From the NCBI RefSeq assembly GCF_001006305.1, contig NZ_LBHJ01000019.1:124001-188000 (forward strand): a stretch of DNA of 64,000 nt, read 5' to 3'. The DNA is from Silvibacterium bohemicum (GTDB lineage Bacteria > Acidobacteriota > Terriglobia > Terriglobales > Acidobacteriaceae). Made by a program: the position numbers and the translations under genes. Below, one piece after another: positions 45,301 to 53,113 of this stretch. Position 1 is the first letter of the stretch; each line of letters opens with the position of its first letter. The notes under the pieces are model-generated. The model ran no database searches, was not told the origin of the DNA, and worked only from the letters and a program-made list of their open reading frames with translations.

Positions 45301-45880
45301 TCGACGAGGTCGTGGGAAGATCCGTGACCTGCTGCTCGGAGAGGTTGTAGTTCACATCAGCGGTCTGGGTCTGCAGCACCGGCGGAGCCGTGGTGACGGT
45401 TACCTCCTGGCTGGTTGAGCCCACCTTGAGTTGCACGTTCACGCGCTGCGACGTGTTGGGCAACAGTTCGATGCCGCCCTGCTGCAGCGGAGCAAAGCCG
45501 GATGCGCTGGCCGTGACCTGGTAGGTGCCGGGAATCAGATCGTTGAAGAGATATATGCCCTCGGCGTTGCTCGTAGCTTCGCGCTCCACTCCCGTTGCGA
45601 CATTCAGAGCCTTTACCGTCGCTCCCGGGATGGCCGCTCCGGATGGGTCGGTCACATTGCCGGTGAGCGTACCGTAAAGAACCTGCGCAAAGCCGCTGCT
45701 CTCCGCGATCATCCCCGTCATCAGGATCAGCACCACCCACACGGCGCACGCCGACGCGACACGGCGCAGCGAAAATTTCGACAAAGCCGTGCTGGAGGAA
45801 ACTGCTGCATTGCGGCTGGGGTGAGCCGCTCCTGACCAGGTCCGGACTTCGGACCGCTTCGATTCACTCTGTTGCATCAT
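42362..45880 (-). CDS. Oar-like TonB-dependent receptor of the GH35 operon
   Basis: The 1172-residue receptor has a long N-terminal leader, with a hydrophobic segment at about residues 40-62 (VASACAVWVVLILMTGM), then a carboxypeptidase-regulatory-like domain (YGTLTGNVTDPSGAAIPGAT, GIYLFNDLIPGTY), a plug (LPTTSSTGRNFESLYRLVPG) and a barrel ending in a Phe-terminated strand (RTLRLSGRLTF). The extended leader before the hydrophobic core is longer than usual, so the true start may be internal. It is the first gene of a probable operon with the GH35-like glycosidase, and it diverges from the binding-protein/kinase/regulator genes, which probably control it. Confidence 0.92.
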   Translation of the reverse strand: MMQQSESKRSEVRTWSGAAHPSRNAAVSSSTALSKFSLRRVASACAVWVVLILMTGMIAESSGFAQVLYGTLTGNVTDPSGAAIPGATVKALNVATGVEREATSNAEGIYLFNDLIPGTYQVTASASGFAPLQQGGIELLPNTSQRVNVQLKVGSTSQEVTVTTAPPVLQTQTADVNYNLSEQQVTDLPTTSSTGRNFESLYRLVPGSTPPAEQNSAGSNPQRSQAVNVNGISNATNTTRIDGAVDAYPWLPYLVAYLPPTDGISSINVVTGSFNAEQGAAGGSAINVTIKSGTNQFHGSAWEYNSIAQFNAQAWQNRTGVLQKNIYNEIGGAIGGPILKNKLFFFFDYDRVSVDKSVNGIFSVPTADMRAGNFANTGSQIFDPATGTATGIGKTAFAGDMVPANRIAPAAAILLQNLPLPNTGGAGALVNNYFGAGTNAFVRSNYDAKVTYVPTQNTSYFGHYSISPDTISDPQVFGPNPGGGTFDGGQPGTATGRIQNVGLGATHAFSTNFTMDANAGYTRQGLGAQAGDIGLGDYGVNTLKIPGTNNNGQQQYGGIPAFFFTTYASLGNANSGSPFTFRDNQYTGNVNATWVRGTHSVRFGGEYLHAAINHFQPGSGTQTTGRGTFVFSGGATAPSGGSLSDVNSFADFLLGQADNYQKSVQTFDPEALRYSTFAFYGQDTYQVSPKLTLNYGLRYEYYPLPVGDHFGTVRYDPSVLSTVTDSLGTHTVGTVLIGGEGGIPQHAFTSNGWGMIVPRLGLSYSLDDKTVIRAGYGITTDPDTLRNLLQSYPAEVATNINGANSYIPATSLNAGLQSTTTQVGIPALALPNITLGALPLGTNISTATIPKDFRRGYIHSYNLAVQRQFPFQLVANVTYVGTEAVRQQSDVNINAAPPGGGTAGRLLNTTFGPNTNNTDINSLQPFRGSNYNGLQAQLTRTSAKLGSTGLIYTFSKSMDAADNSEANGLVFAYPTFWNRNWALAGYDRKHNLEWWTIYSLPFGKGQMFLSSGPLAYIAGGWKLSTVLSRVSGAPFNVTASSGLLNAPGNTQLADRNYNVKAVLGSNVNGNRQYINPNAFTDVSTATGVTTPRFGDSGRDSVRGPGLFDLDLSLKRTFPIHDAVGFDFVAETFDATNTPQFANPSANIASGGFGVITTSNADRTLRLSGRLTF

Positions 45881-45952
45881 TACTGTCCTCTCAAATCAAC
45901 CGCTATGGCACTCCACTTATTCCGAACAGATTTCTTCGTGGAAGACCGGTGA

Positions 45953-45981
45953 AGGCATAGAAGCGTCATCTTCTTATGCCT
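45953..45981. promoter_or_regulatory. Imperfect inverted repeat in the divergent promoter region
   Basis: AGGCATAGAAG (45953-45963) and CTTCTTATGCCT (45970-45981) are inverted copies with one bulged base around a 6-base loop. The site lies between the Oar-like receptor and the divergent binding-protein gene and could be an operator for the response regulator at 49302 or a hairpin in a leader RNA. Confidence 0.4.
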
Positions 45982-46152
45982 CACGAACGTTATTCAAAAA
46001 AGGGGACGGTTGGCATGGTACAGATGTACTGGGTCTGAAGGCGCCGATGATGGAATAAAAACGTATCCGCAGGTACAGGGATAATGATTAAAGGAGAACT
46101 AGCGCTGCCCTATTCGGATGCGACCATATTCCGCAGCCGAAAAGAATCGCCG

Positions 46153-47136
46153 ATGAAGATTTCGAAGTCTATCCTGATGTCTCTGGCCGCCGTGCTGATG
46201 GCCCTTCCACTCGCATGCCGCAAGCAATCGCCTGCTGTCGCCATCATCCCGCGCACCACGGCAACCCTGCTTTGGGAGCCAATGCACCTGGGCGCAGTGG
46301 AAACGGCGCGGGCGAAGGAGATCCAGATTTATTGGAACGCGCCCGCGGATGAGGGTGACAGCGAACGTCAGCTCGGCATATTGAAATCGTGCGCGGCTGG
46401 CAAGTATCGAGGAATCATTTTTGCGCCGGATGAAACATTGGACTCGCGCAGTGCCGTTCTCGATCTGGTCCGCCGCCGCATTCCTGTGGTCCTGGTCGAC
46501 GACGAGCTCGGACCACCGGCCGGACCATTTCTCTCCTATGTCTCGAACGACGAAACCAAAGGCGCAGAACTGGCGGCAGCAAGAGTGGCCTCCATCCTTC
46601 GTGGCCACGGCTCGATTGCCGTCATCGGCATCAGTCCACGCAGCGAAAGCGGAGTATCCCGCGAAGAGGCGTTTGAGAAAGCGCTGAGCCAGGCCGCACC
46701 TGATGTGCAGATCAGCGACAGGCGCTTTGGCGACACCGTCGTCGCCCACCAGCAACAGATTGCGCAGCAGATTCTTCACGCGCCGGATCGTGTGGACGCG
46801 ATCGTCGCGTTGACCGCGACGGCGACACGCGGCGCATACTATGCCCGAACCGCCAGCGTGCCGCACTCTTCCGTTCCGATTGTCGGGTTCGACCAGGACG
46901 CGCTGCTTCCGCTTCGATCGGGAGATGTGGACTCGGTGGTGGTGCAGGACACGCGCACCATCGGGCAGACTGCCATGGCGAATCTCGACGCACAGATGCG
47001 CGGCGAAAAAACTGCGCCGCTCACACTGGTGGCTCCGCTGCTGATGACCCGGGAGACCGTCGATTCCCCCGGCATCCGCCATCTGTGGCAGTTCGCCGAC
47101 TATTCCTGGGAGCAGCAGGGAACCGACAAACAATGA
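46153..47136 (+). CDS. Periplasmic sugar-binding lipoprotein
   Basis: The ATG at 46153 gives 327 residues beginning with a lipoprotein signal peptide (ISKSILMSLAAVLMALPLAC; the lipobox Cys is about residue 22). The mature part has the type I periplasmic-binding/LacI-like fold, with KYRGIIFAPDETLDSRSAVLDLVRRR, IPVVLVDDELG, SYVSNDETKGAELAAARVASIL and VPIVGFDQDALLPLRSGDVDSVVVQD. These are the ribose- and xylose-binding protein segments. No ABC ATPase or permease gene is nearby. Instead its stop codon overlaps the start of a sensor kinase gene (ATGA), so it is more likely a ligand-presenting subunit of the kinase than a transporter component. Confidence 0.88.
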   Translation: MKISKSILMSLAAVLMALPLACRKQSPAVAIIPRTTATLLWEPMHLGAVETARAKEIQIYWNAPADEGDSERQLGILKSCAAGKYRGIIFAPDETLDSRSAVLDLVRRRIPVVLVDDELGPPAGPFLSYVSNDETKGAELAAARVASILRGHGSIAVIGISPRSESGVSREEAFEKALSQAAPDVQISDRRFGDTVVAHQQQIAQQILHAPDRVDAIVALTATATRGAYYARTASVPHSSVPIVGFDQDALLPLRSGDVDSVVVQDTRTIGQTAMANLDAQMRGEKTAPLTLVAPLLMTRETVDSPGIRHLWQFADYSWEQQGTDKQ

Positions 47137-49286
47137 TGGGATCAACGGTGAAAGAAGCAGAGGTGAAAAGACCAGCTCGTAGTATCAGGGCGAAAGTATG
47201 GCTGGCGGCGGGTCTCTTTCTTTTGACTGCATCGATCTTTGCCGGAGTTCTGGCCGCGCACTGGCACGCCAACCGGGAGTGGCAGCGCACGCTGGCGGGA
47301 TCTTATTTTTCTCGCGCGGATAGGTGGATCGCGCTGGGAGGCACCTGGACGTCCAACGCAGCGCAGATCCAAAACAACTCGGAGGAGCGAGGGGCAAAGC
47401 TGATCGCGCGCACAGGCAACTGGAAGGACTTTCAGGTGCAAGCCGATCTGCAGATCGCGGAGCCATTCGGCGAAGCGGGCCTCATCGTCCGGTCTCATGG
47501 AGAAGAGGAGGGTGTCGATGCGTATCACGGATATTTTGCCGGCGTCCGCACCATGGATTCGTCGATTGAACTGGGCCGCGCCGATTTCGGATGGCGCTCG
47601 ATGGCCCATTCGAAGCTCCCTGCCAACGCGGATCCTCACCAATGGCTGCATCTGCACGTTGTCGCCGTCGGATGCAGGATAGGATTCGAAGTCACTTTAC
47701 CCGATGGCGCATCGACGACCTCGCTGGTCGACGATGCGGACTGCATTGCATCCGGCAGCTTCGGACTTCGCTCTTACCTCACCAGTGCGAAGTGGAGGAA
47801 TCTCCAGGTTTCAAGCGCCACGGAGCAAGACTTGACGCAGATGGAGCAGCAGTCGAAGGCCGGCATCAATCTGCACGATCTCTTGCTTACCGAGCCGTCC
47901 GATCCGGCCAGCGCGGAGCTCTACACCACATCGATGCGCGCAGAAGCCAGAAGGCATGAGACACAGCCGGGGGTAACGCCAATCGGCGATTTCCGGTTGT
48001 CGCCGGGACGACATTCGAACGTCACGATTCAGGGCGTGATCATCTCCACTCCACCACTCGCCGATATCCAGGACGATTCTGGATCGCTTATTGCCCTCAA
48101 CGTCGATCCTCGCGTATCGCTCAAGCTGGGCGACGTTGTCGAGGCGCAAGGGACGGTCATTTCGGAGCGCTTCCGCAGCCAGCTTGAAGATGCGAAGATC
48201 CGCGTGCTCTGGTCCGATACACCGGTTCCTCCTTTGGCGGTAACGGCTGCGCAACTGACCGGCGGCACCTATCGCGGACGCTTCGTCGAAGTCGAAGGCA
48301 CGCTCATCTCGACCGAGTCCCAGCCCGGCGGATACGAACTCACTTTGCAGGATGGCGACCAGACCTTTCGCGCGCTTGGCTCGCTCGATTTCCGACTCGA
48401 CCCCGCCCGCCTGGAACCCGGCAGCCGCTTGCGCTTGCGAGGGACAGCCACTTCACTGGATCAATTTACGCACGGCATCTACCCCTTCACCGTGATCACC
48501 GATCGTGTCGATGTAGTCAGCGGACCGCCGTGGTGGTCTCTCGATCGCATCGCGTGGCTGGTGCTCGGCTGCATCCCGCTGTTCGTCTGCTTCCAGTGGA
48601 TTCTGCATCGCATTCAGGCGTGGCACACGCGATCTTTGCTGCGCGAGCGCGAAGAGCTTGCATTCGAGATGCACGACACCCTCGCCCAGAGCTTTACGGG
48701 AATCGCTTATCAGCTGCAGGCGGCGAAGATCGAGCAGCGCGGAGAACGGGCCATACGGACGCATATTCAGAACGCGCTCGATATGGTTCACGCGAGCCAC
48801 AGAGATGCGAGCCGCACCATCAGCGCACTGCGGCCCCAATACCGGCAGGCCTCCGACATTGTTGCAGCGCTCAAAGAGCTGGCAGAGAGGCTGAGCGACG
48901 GAGGTGACCTGCGCATCAAGACGCAGGTGGAGGGCAAGAATGCGAATCTGCCGCTGGCGGTCACGGATGCGCTGTTTCGTATCGGCCAGGAAGCGGTCAC
49001 CAATGCGGTTCAACACTCCGGCTGCCGAACCCTCGATACTCGCCTCAAGCTGATGCGGAGCGAAGCGCAATTGACCGTTCGCGATGATGGGTGCGGAATC
49101 GTGAATGAGGAACAGGAGCACGGGTTCGGGATTGCCGGCATGAAGAGCCGGGCGGCGAAAGTTCACGCACACTTTGATATTGTCACAACGCCGTTTCAAG
49201 GCACGTGCGTCACGGTCACGGCTCCGCTCCAGATCGCGCATGGTTTGATCGCTACCCTGCGTGCTATTCTGAGCCCTGAGCGCTGA
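47133..49286 (+). CDS. Sensor kinase with lectin-like and OB-fold-like sensor region
   Basis: The 717-residue protein starts in the stop codon of the sugar-binding gene. A membrane helix (VWLAAGLFLLTASIFAGVLAAH, about residues 22-43) leads into a periplasmic region of about 420 residues. Its first part (about 65-235: DFQVQADLQIAEPFGEAGLIVRS, YHGYFAGVR, SFGLRSYLTSAKWRNLQV) resembles DUF1080/concanavalin-like lectin domains. Its second part (about 280-440: VTIQGVIISTPP, LGDVVEAQGTVIS, RGRFVEVEGTLIST) looks like two OB folds. A second helix (IAWLVLGCIPLFVCFQWIL) is followed by a NarL-class kinase with His514 in FEMHDTLAQSF and an ATPase domain with RDDGCGI and HGFGIAGMKSRA. It probably reads ligand occupancy of the neighbouring lipoprotein. 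Confidence 0.88.
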   Translation: MMGSTVKEAEVKRPARSIRAKVWLAAGLFLLTASIFAGVLAAHWHANREWQRTLAGSYFSRADRWIALGGTWTSNAAQIQNNSEERGAKLIARTGNWKDFQVQADLQIAEPFGEAGLIVRSHGEEEGVDAYHGYFAGVRTMDSSIELGRADFGWRSMAHSKLPANADPHQWLHLHVVAVGCRIGFEVTLPDGASTTSLVDDADCIASGSFGLRSYLTSAKWRNLQVSSATEQDLTQMEQQSKAGINLHDLLLTEPSDPASAELYTTSMRAEARRHETQPGVTPIGDFRLSPGRHSNVTIQGVIISTPPLADIQDDSGSLIALNVDPRVSLKLGDVVEAQGTVISERFRSQLEDAKIRVLWSDTPVPPLAVTAAQLTGGTYRGRFVEVEGTLISTESQPGGYELTLQDGDQTFRALGSLDFRLDPARLEPGSRLRLRGTATSLDQFTHGIYPFTVITDRVDVVSGPPWWSLDRIAWLVLGCIPLFVCFQWILHRIQAWHTRSLLREREELAFEMHDTLAQSFTGIAYQLQAAKIEQRGERAIRTHIQNALDMVHASHRDASRTISALRPQYRQASDIVAALKELAERLSDGGDLRIKTQVEGKNANLPLAVTDALFRIGQEAVTNAVQHSGCRTLDTRLKLMRSEAQLTVRDDGCGIVNEEQEHGFGIAGMKSRAAKVHAHFDIVTTPFQGTCVTVTAPLQIAHGLIATLRAILSPER

Positions 49287-49301
49287 GCGTTTGGTTGAAA
49301 C

Positions 49302-49994
49302 ATGTCCCCCGATTTATTTGAGAGAAGCTCAGTTGCAAGCGGCGGCAGCACACCTCCCGCGGAAACATCCTCTCGCAAAATTCGTCTCCTTCTCGTCGAC
49401 GATCATCCCGTGGTCCGCTTCGGGTTATCGGCTTTGCTCGGGCTGCAAACGGACCTGGAAGTCGCTGGAACCGCCGATGGCGGTCTGACCGCTCTCGCGT
49501 TCCTCGAGCACACGCCGATCGATGTCATCCTGCTGGACCTCCGCATGCCCGATCTCTCCGGCATTGAAACCCTCAAGCGTATCCGGGAGATTGCGCCTCG
49601 CACGCGTTCCATCATCCTGTCGAGCTTCGAGTACGACGAAGAGATCAATGCCGCGGTGAAGGCCGGTGTCCAGGGATTCGTTCACAAGCAAGCTCCTGCC
49701 GAAGACATCCTGCGCGCGATTCGAACCGTACATGCCGGCAAGCAGGCCTTTCCGCGGCGCATCGCCGAGCGGATCGCCAACAACGGCATGACTGCGGGAT
49801 TAAGCACACGAGAGCGAGAGATTCTGGAGCTGGTCGCCAAAGGACTCACCAACAAAGAGGTTGCCGGCGCGCTGGGCATCAGCCAATTTACGGTGAGAAA
49901 TCACCTCAATCACATCACGGACAAGCTCGAGGTCTGCGATCGGACCGAAGCCATCTTCATCGCGATGCAAACCGGCCTCATCACCTTGTCCTGA
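49302..49994 (+). CDS. NarL/FixJ-family response regulator
   Basis: The 230-residue protein follows the kinase gene by 15 bases and is its likely partner. After about 25 linker residues, the receiver domain has the acidic pair in LLLVDDHPVVR, the phospho-acceptor Asp79 in VILLDLRMPDLSG and the Lys in GFVHKQAPAEDIL. The C-terminal LuxR-type helix-turn-helix is read in LSTREREILELVAKGLTNKEVAGALGISQFTVRNHL (given here by its span, about residues 165-200, with key segments TREREILELV, LTNKEVAGAL and QFTVRNHL). It should bind DNA near the divergent Oar/GH35 operon, perhaps at the inverted repeat at 45953-45981. Confidence 0.95.
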   Translation: MSPDLFERSSVASGGSTPPAETSSRKIRLLLVDDHPVVRFGLSALLGLQTDLEVAGTADGGLTALAFLEHTPIDVILLDLRMPDLSGIETLKRIREIAPRTRSIILSSFEYDEEINAAVKAGVQGFVHKQAPAEDILRAIRTVHAGKQAFPRRIAERIANNGMTAGLSTREREILELVAKGLTNKEVAGALGISQFTVRNHLNHITDKLEVCDRTEAIFIAMQTGLITLS

Positions 49995-50318
49995 CTGCGC
50001 GGATGTTCGGCTACACCGGTTTCTCAAGAAGCCGCGGCACCTCGCATGGCGTGAGAGCTCCCATCACAGTGCGAGAAGGCCGGGCGAAAGTATCGTCGCG
50101 AACACGGCCCATTGGGTCATGCGGGAGCGGCAGCCGCAACAGCCGACGCCTCATTGCAAACTGTAATCGCAGACCCGCAATTTCCAGATGCCGCCTTCCG
50201 TTATGGCGGTCTTGACAACCGTTTCTGGCTCCCCTAAGTTTGCTTGGAAGTGTAAATTATCGTAAGAAAACGAAAGAAACGGCAATGCTGACTGTTGCCG
50301 AACCGAAGGGATCACTCC
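49995..50318. other. Intergenic region with candidate promoter of the M20 peptidase gene
   Basis: No gene is supported. TTGACA (50212-50217) and TAAGTT (50235-50240) are 17 bases apart, which would start transcription near 50247. The shared motif at 50259-50275 lies just downstream of that point. Confidence 0.45.
50259..50275. promoter_or_regulatory. Shared motif copy 1, upstream of the M20 peptidase gene
   Basis: ATCGTAAGAAAACGAAA matches the motif at 52921-52937 in 15 of 17 positions. It is positioned just after a candidate TTGACA/TAAGTT promoter, as expected for a repressor site. Confidence 0.45.
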
Positions 50319-51608
50319 ATGACGAGCACCGCGCCCGCAGACGTCCAGAAGCTAATCCGTCCGCTGAAAAGCAGTATCAAGCGCCTGCTTCAGGAGCTGG
50401 TGAGAACCAACAGCGTAGCCATTCTTAGCGGCGGCGATGAGATGGCAGCGCAGCGAGTGCTGCAAGGCTTTTTCCGCGATCAGGGCATTCGCGCCGAGCT
50501 TTATGACACCGCGTTTATTACAGATTCGGGATTCGCGCAGGTGCGGAAAAACAAGTCGTACGTGGGCCGCAAGAATCTGAGCGTGCGTCTGCAGGGCTCC
50601 GGCCGCGGAAAGAGCCTGCTGCTCAATGGGCATATCGATACGGTCCCTGCGGGCAAGGGGGCGTGGTCGCGCTCGCCGTGGTCAGGACAGTTTTCGCAGG
50701 GCCGCATCCATGGTCTGGGATCTTTTGACATGAAGGCCGGCCTGGCCGCCAACGCCGCGATGGTCTGCGCCCTGAAGCGTGCCGGCATCAAAACCGGCGG
50801 AGATATTTTCTTCGAGTCAGTTGTGGATGAAGAGTGGGGCGGCGGTGGCGGAACCATCGCGGCGCGTCTGCGCGGCGATACGGCAGATGCCTGCGTGATT
50901 CCTGAAGGCACGCAACTCGAGATCTATCGTGCGACGCGCGGCGGCTTCGTAGTCGACCTGGTGGTCGACGCGGGAGATCCCTCCGGTTATTTCTCAACCG
51001 CGGAGGTGGTGAGCCCGGCGATGCCGATCGGCCGGTTGTTAGGGTGGGTGGCGGAACTCGCAAAGAAGCGGAGCAAGCTGAAATCGAAGAGCGCCTACAA
51101 GAAATTCGCCGACCCCGTGCCGGTGCAGGTGCTGGCAGTCGAATCGAATCGCCTCGACGCCGATGTGCCGCTGAGTGTGCCGTCGCGTGCGACCGTGCGC
51201 GTGTATCTGCAGTTTCTTCCTGAAGAAGATGTCGACGCGATCATTGCATCGCTGCGGCGGCAGCTTGAAACCTTCTGCGCCTCCGACCCATTCTTTGCGA
51301 AGTATCCGGTGCAGTGGCTGCCTCTGATCGGCGGCCCGCTCTACGGACACGAAGTCGCGAGCGATCATCCCTGGCTGCAATGCATGGAACAAAGCGCGGA
51401 AAGGGTTCTGGGCAAAACTGCGATCACCACGGCAGCGCCTTATCCTTGCGATGCCGGGCTGATCCATCGCGACTTCGGCATTCCCACGCTACTCTTCGGG
51501 CCTTGCGGAGCAGGCGCGCACAATCCGGATGAGTATGTCGAATTCGATTCCGTAATCAAGACAGCCGAGGTGCTGCTCACGGCTGCGCTTTCATGGGCAA
51601 ACGGATAA
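50319..51608 (+). CDS. M20-family metallopeptidase
   Basis: The ATG at 50319 gives a 429-residue enzyme of the ArgE/DapE/ACY1 group. The dizinc site is seen in LLNGHIDTVPAG (first His and following Asp), GLGSFDMKAGLAA (bridging Asp) and ESVVDEEWGGGGG (catalytic and metal-binding Glu). A dimerisation domain (about residues 190-310) precedes the last metal His region near PYPCDAGLIHRDFG. Members remove acyl groups from amino acids or cleave small peptides; the exact substrate is not evident. It converges on the gatZ-like gene with 22 bases between stops and shares an upstream motif with it, so the two are probably co-regulated. Confidence 0.9.
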   Translation: MTSTAPADVQKLIRPLKSSIKRLLQELVRTNSVAILSGGDEMAAQRVLQGFFRDQGIRAELYDTAFITDSGFAQVRKNKSYVGRKNLSVRLQGSGRGKSLLLNGHIDTVPAGKGAWSRSPWSGQFSQGRIHGLGSFDMKAGLAANAAMVCALKRAGIKTGGDIFFESVVDEEWGGGGGTIAARLRGDTADACVIPEGTQLEIYRATRGGFVVDLVVDAGDPSGYFSTAEVVSPAMPIGRLLGWVAELAKKRSKLKSKSAYKKFADPVPVQVLAVESNRLDADVPLSVPSRATVRVYLQFLPEEDVDAIIASLRRQLETFCASDPFFAKYPVQWLPLIGGPLYGHEVASDHPWLQCMEQSAERVLGKTAITTAAPYPCDAGLIHRDFGIPTLLFGPCGAGAHNPDEYVEFDSVIKTAEVLLTAALSWANG

Positions 51609-51630
51609 GGCTGACTGAGTCGACCTATAC

Positions 51631-52896
51631 TTAAGCCTCGCAAGCCGCGATGTAGGGATCGAGAGCACCGCCAATCGCGTCGAGAATGAGCGCCAGCGGC
51701 TGATTGCTCAGCGTGCCGGCTCGCACCTTGCCATACTGTAGGGGCAGATAATCGCTCAGCATGGTCTCCGGTATTCCTTGAGCCTTCAGGTTCGAAACCA
51801 GCTTTTCCACCGCCGCTCCCGCTTCGGAATCATTCCAGTAATAACGGATGCGATCGCTGTAACTATGCACGCGAAGCCGGCGCTGCTCTTCCGGCGTCCC
51901 GGAATAATATTTCTTCCACTGAGCCGGATGCTGCAGCATGACCGCTTCCATCCGCTCGCGCAGATGAGACTGCTCCGCCGGCGGCACGGTCTCCTGTTCG
52001 ATGGTCGCGAGGGCATACAGAGCCTGGCGCATGGCGTAGGTCAGTCCCGGCCCCACCTTAAGAATCGCGAAGCCATCGCGCACCAGCTCTGACAAGGCCT
52101 CAGGACGTTGATAGTCCGTCGAGTGAGCCTCGAAGATCAGTCCGAGATGATGGGCGAGCATCGCTGAGAGCGGCTTCGCTTTTTCCGGCTCATAGTCTTC
52201 CACTCCGTCGTGCCCGAACTCGACACCGGGCTGCACCACCAGTGCGATCACGCGTTGCCATGCCTCATCGAGCCCGGCCTGCGTGAAGGCCTGCCGATGC
52301 AGAGCGAGAGCCTGCTCCGCTGCTTCCGGCGATGTTACGGCCAGCTCCATCTCCTCGGCAGCGCCGCCCGGCGTGGGCACCTCGGTGCCGATGATGTAGA
52401 CCAGCGGAGTTCCCTGCGCAACTTCCTCTGCGGCAGCGCACAATGCGGCCGCTCGTTGAGCGATCACGTCATCCGGCAGCGGGTGCGGATCGTCCACGCA
52501 CGCCATGCTCGCATCCAGATGAATCTTGGTGTAGCCCTCGCGAACGAACAGCCGGACCATCTCCAACGCATTTGTCATCGCGTCGGTGGCATTCAGGTGC
52601 TGCCATGGAAAGGGTCCCAGGTGATCTCCGCCCAGCAGAATGCGGTTCTCCGGAAATCCAGCCTCCGCCGCAATCTCGTGCACCAGCTTACGGAAGTCTC
52701 CCGGCTTCATGCCGGTGTAACCGCCGAACTGGTTCACCTGATTGCAGGTGGCCTCGATCAGCAAAGGCCCCGCAGCGGAGAGATGCCGCCGCATCGCGGC
52801 CTCCAGCACCCACGGGTGCGCGGAGCAGACGGAATAGATGCCACGCTGGCTGCCAACCGAGCGCTTTTGCGCAAGTTCAAGAAGATAGTGGGACAT
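51631..52896 (-). CDS. gatZ: Tagatose-bisphosphate aldolase subunit GatZ/KbaZ-like
   Basis: The ATG at 52896 gives 421 residues matching the GatZ/KbaZ/AgaZ family, whose members support the class II tagatose-1,6-bisphosphate aldolase (GatY/KbaY/AgaY). Landmarks are GIYSVCSAHPWVLEAA, LIEATCNQVNQFGGYTGM, RILLGGDHLGPFPWQ, IHLDASMACVDDP, YIIGTEVPTPGG and LIFEAHSTDYQ. The catalytic Y subunit gene is not nearby; the LacD-type aldolase at 7201 is unrelated in mechanism. GGAG stands ten bases upstream of the start. Stand-alone Z proteins may have their own epimerase or aldolase activity, as proposed for some families, so the exact role is open. An APC permease diverges from it. Confidence 0.88.
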   Translation of the reverse strand: MSHYLLELAQKRSVGSQRGIYSVCSAHPWVLEAAMRRHLSAAGPLLIEATCNQVNQFGGYTGMKPGDFRKLVHEIAAEAGFPENRILLGGDHLGPFPWQHLNATDAMTNALEMVRLFVREGYTKIHLDASMACVDDPHPLPDDVIAQRAAALCAAAEEVAQGTPLVYIIGTEVPTPGGAAEEMELAVTSPEAAEQALALHRQAFTQAGLDEAWQRVIALVVQPGVEFGHDGVEDYEPEKAKPLSAMLAHHLGLIFEAHSTDYQRPEALSELVRDGFAILKVGPGLTYAMRQALYALATIEQETVPPAEQSHLRERMEAVMLQHPAQWKKYYSGTPEEQRRLRVHSYSDRIRYYWNDSEAGAAVEKLVSNLKAQGIPETMLSDYLPLQYGKVRAGTLSNQPLALILDAIGGALDPYIAACEA

Positions 52897-52920
52897 GAGC
52901 GAGATTCTCCACAAATGCGT

Positions 52921-52937
52921 ATCGTAATAAAACGTAA
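52921..52937. promoter_or_regulatory. Shared motif copy 2, upstream of the gatZ-like gene
   Basis: ATCGTAATAAAACGTAA differs from the motif at 50259-50275 at two of 17 positions and contains a CGT-N6-ACG dyad. It lies 25 bases upstream of the gatZ-like start, next to an AT-rich TATATT stretch that could be the -10 element. Confidence 0.45.
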
Positions 52938-53113
52938 TATATATGCATCAATCGAAATTTAGAAGATTCGGTCGAGACTTTTCACTTTCCTGGCTGCATA
53001 TCCCAGTGAAATCGCTTAGGAATAGCAAAATAACGCGGTTTGCGCATCTGTCTCAGCGGGTCGGTTGTGGTTCCGGCAGTCGCAGACAAGATTAGTATTG
53101 GCGCAATTCCGTA

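Noticed and set aside
44039-45418. 459-codon plus-strand opening inside the Oar-like receptor gene
   Set aside because: It is an antisense shadow of codon-biased coding sequence, with Val/Gly/Arg-rich repetitive translation and no motifs.
46153-47136. ABC sugar importer
   Set aside because: Only the binding protein is present; no ATPase or permease gene lies within reach, and the gene is coupled to a kinase instead.
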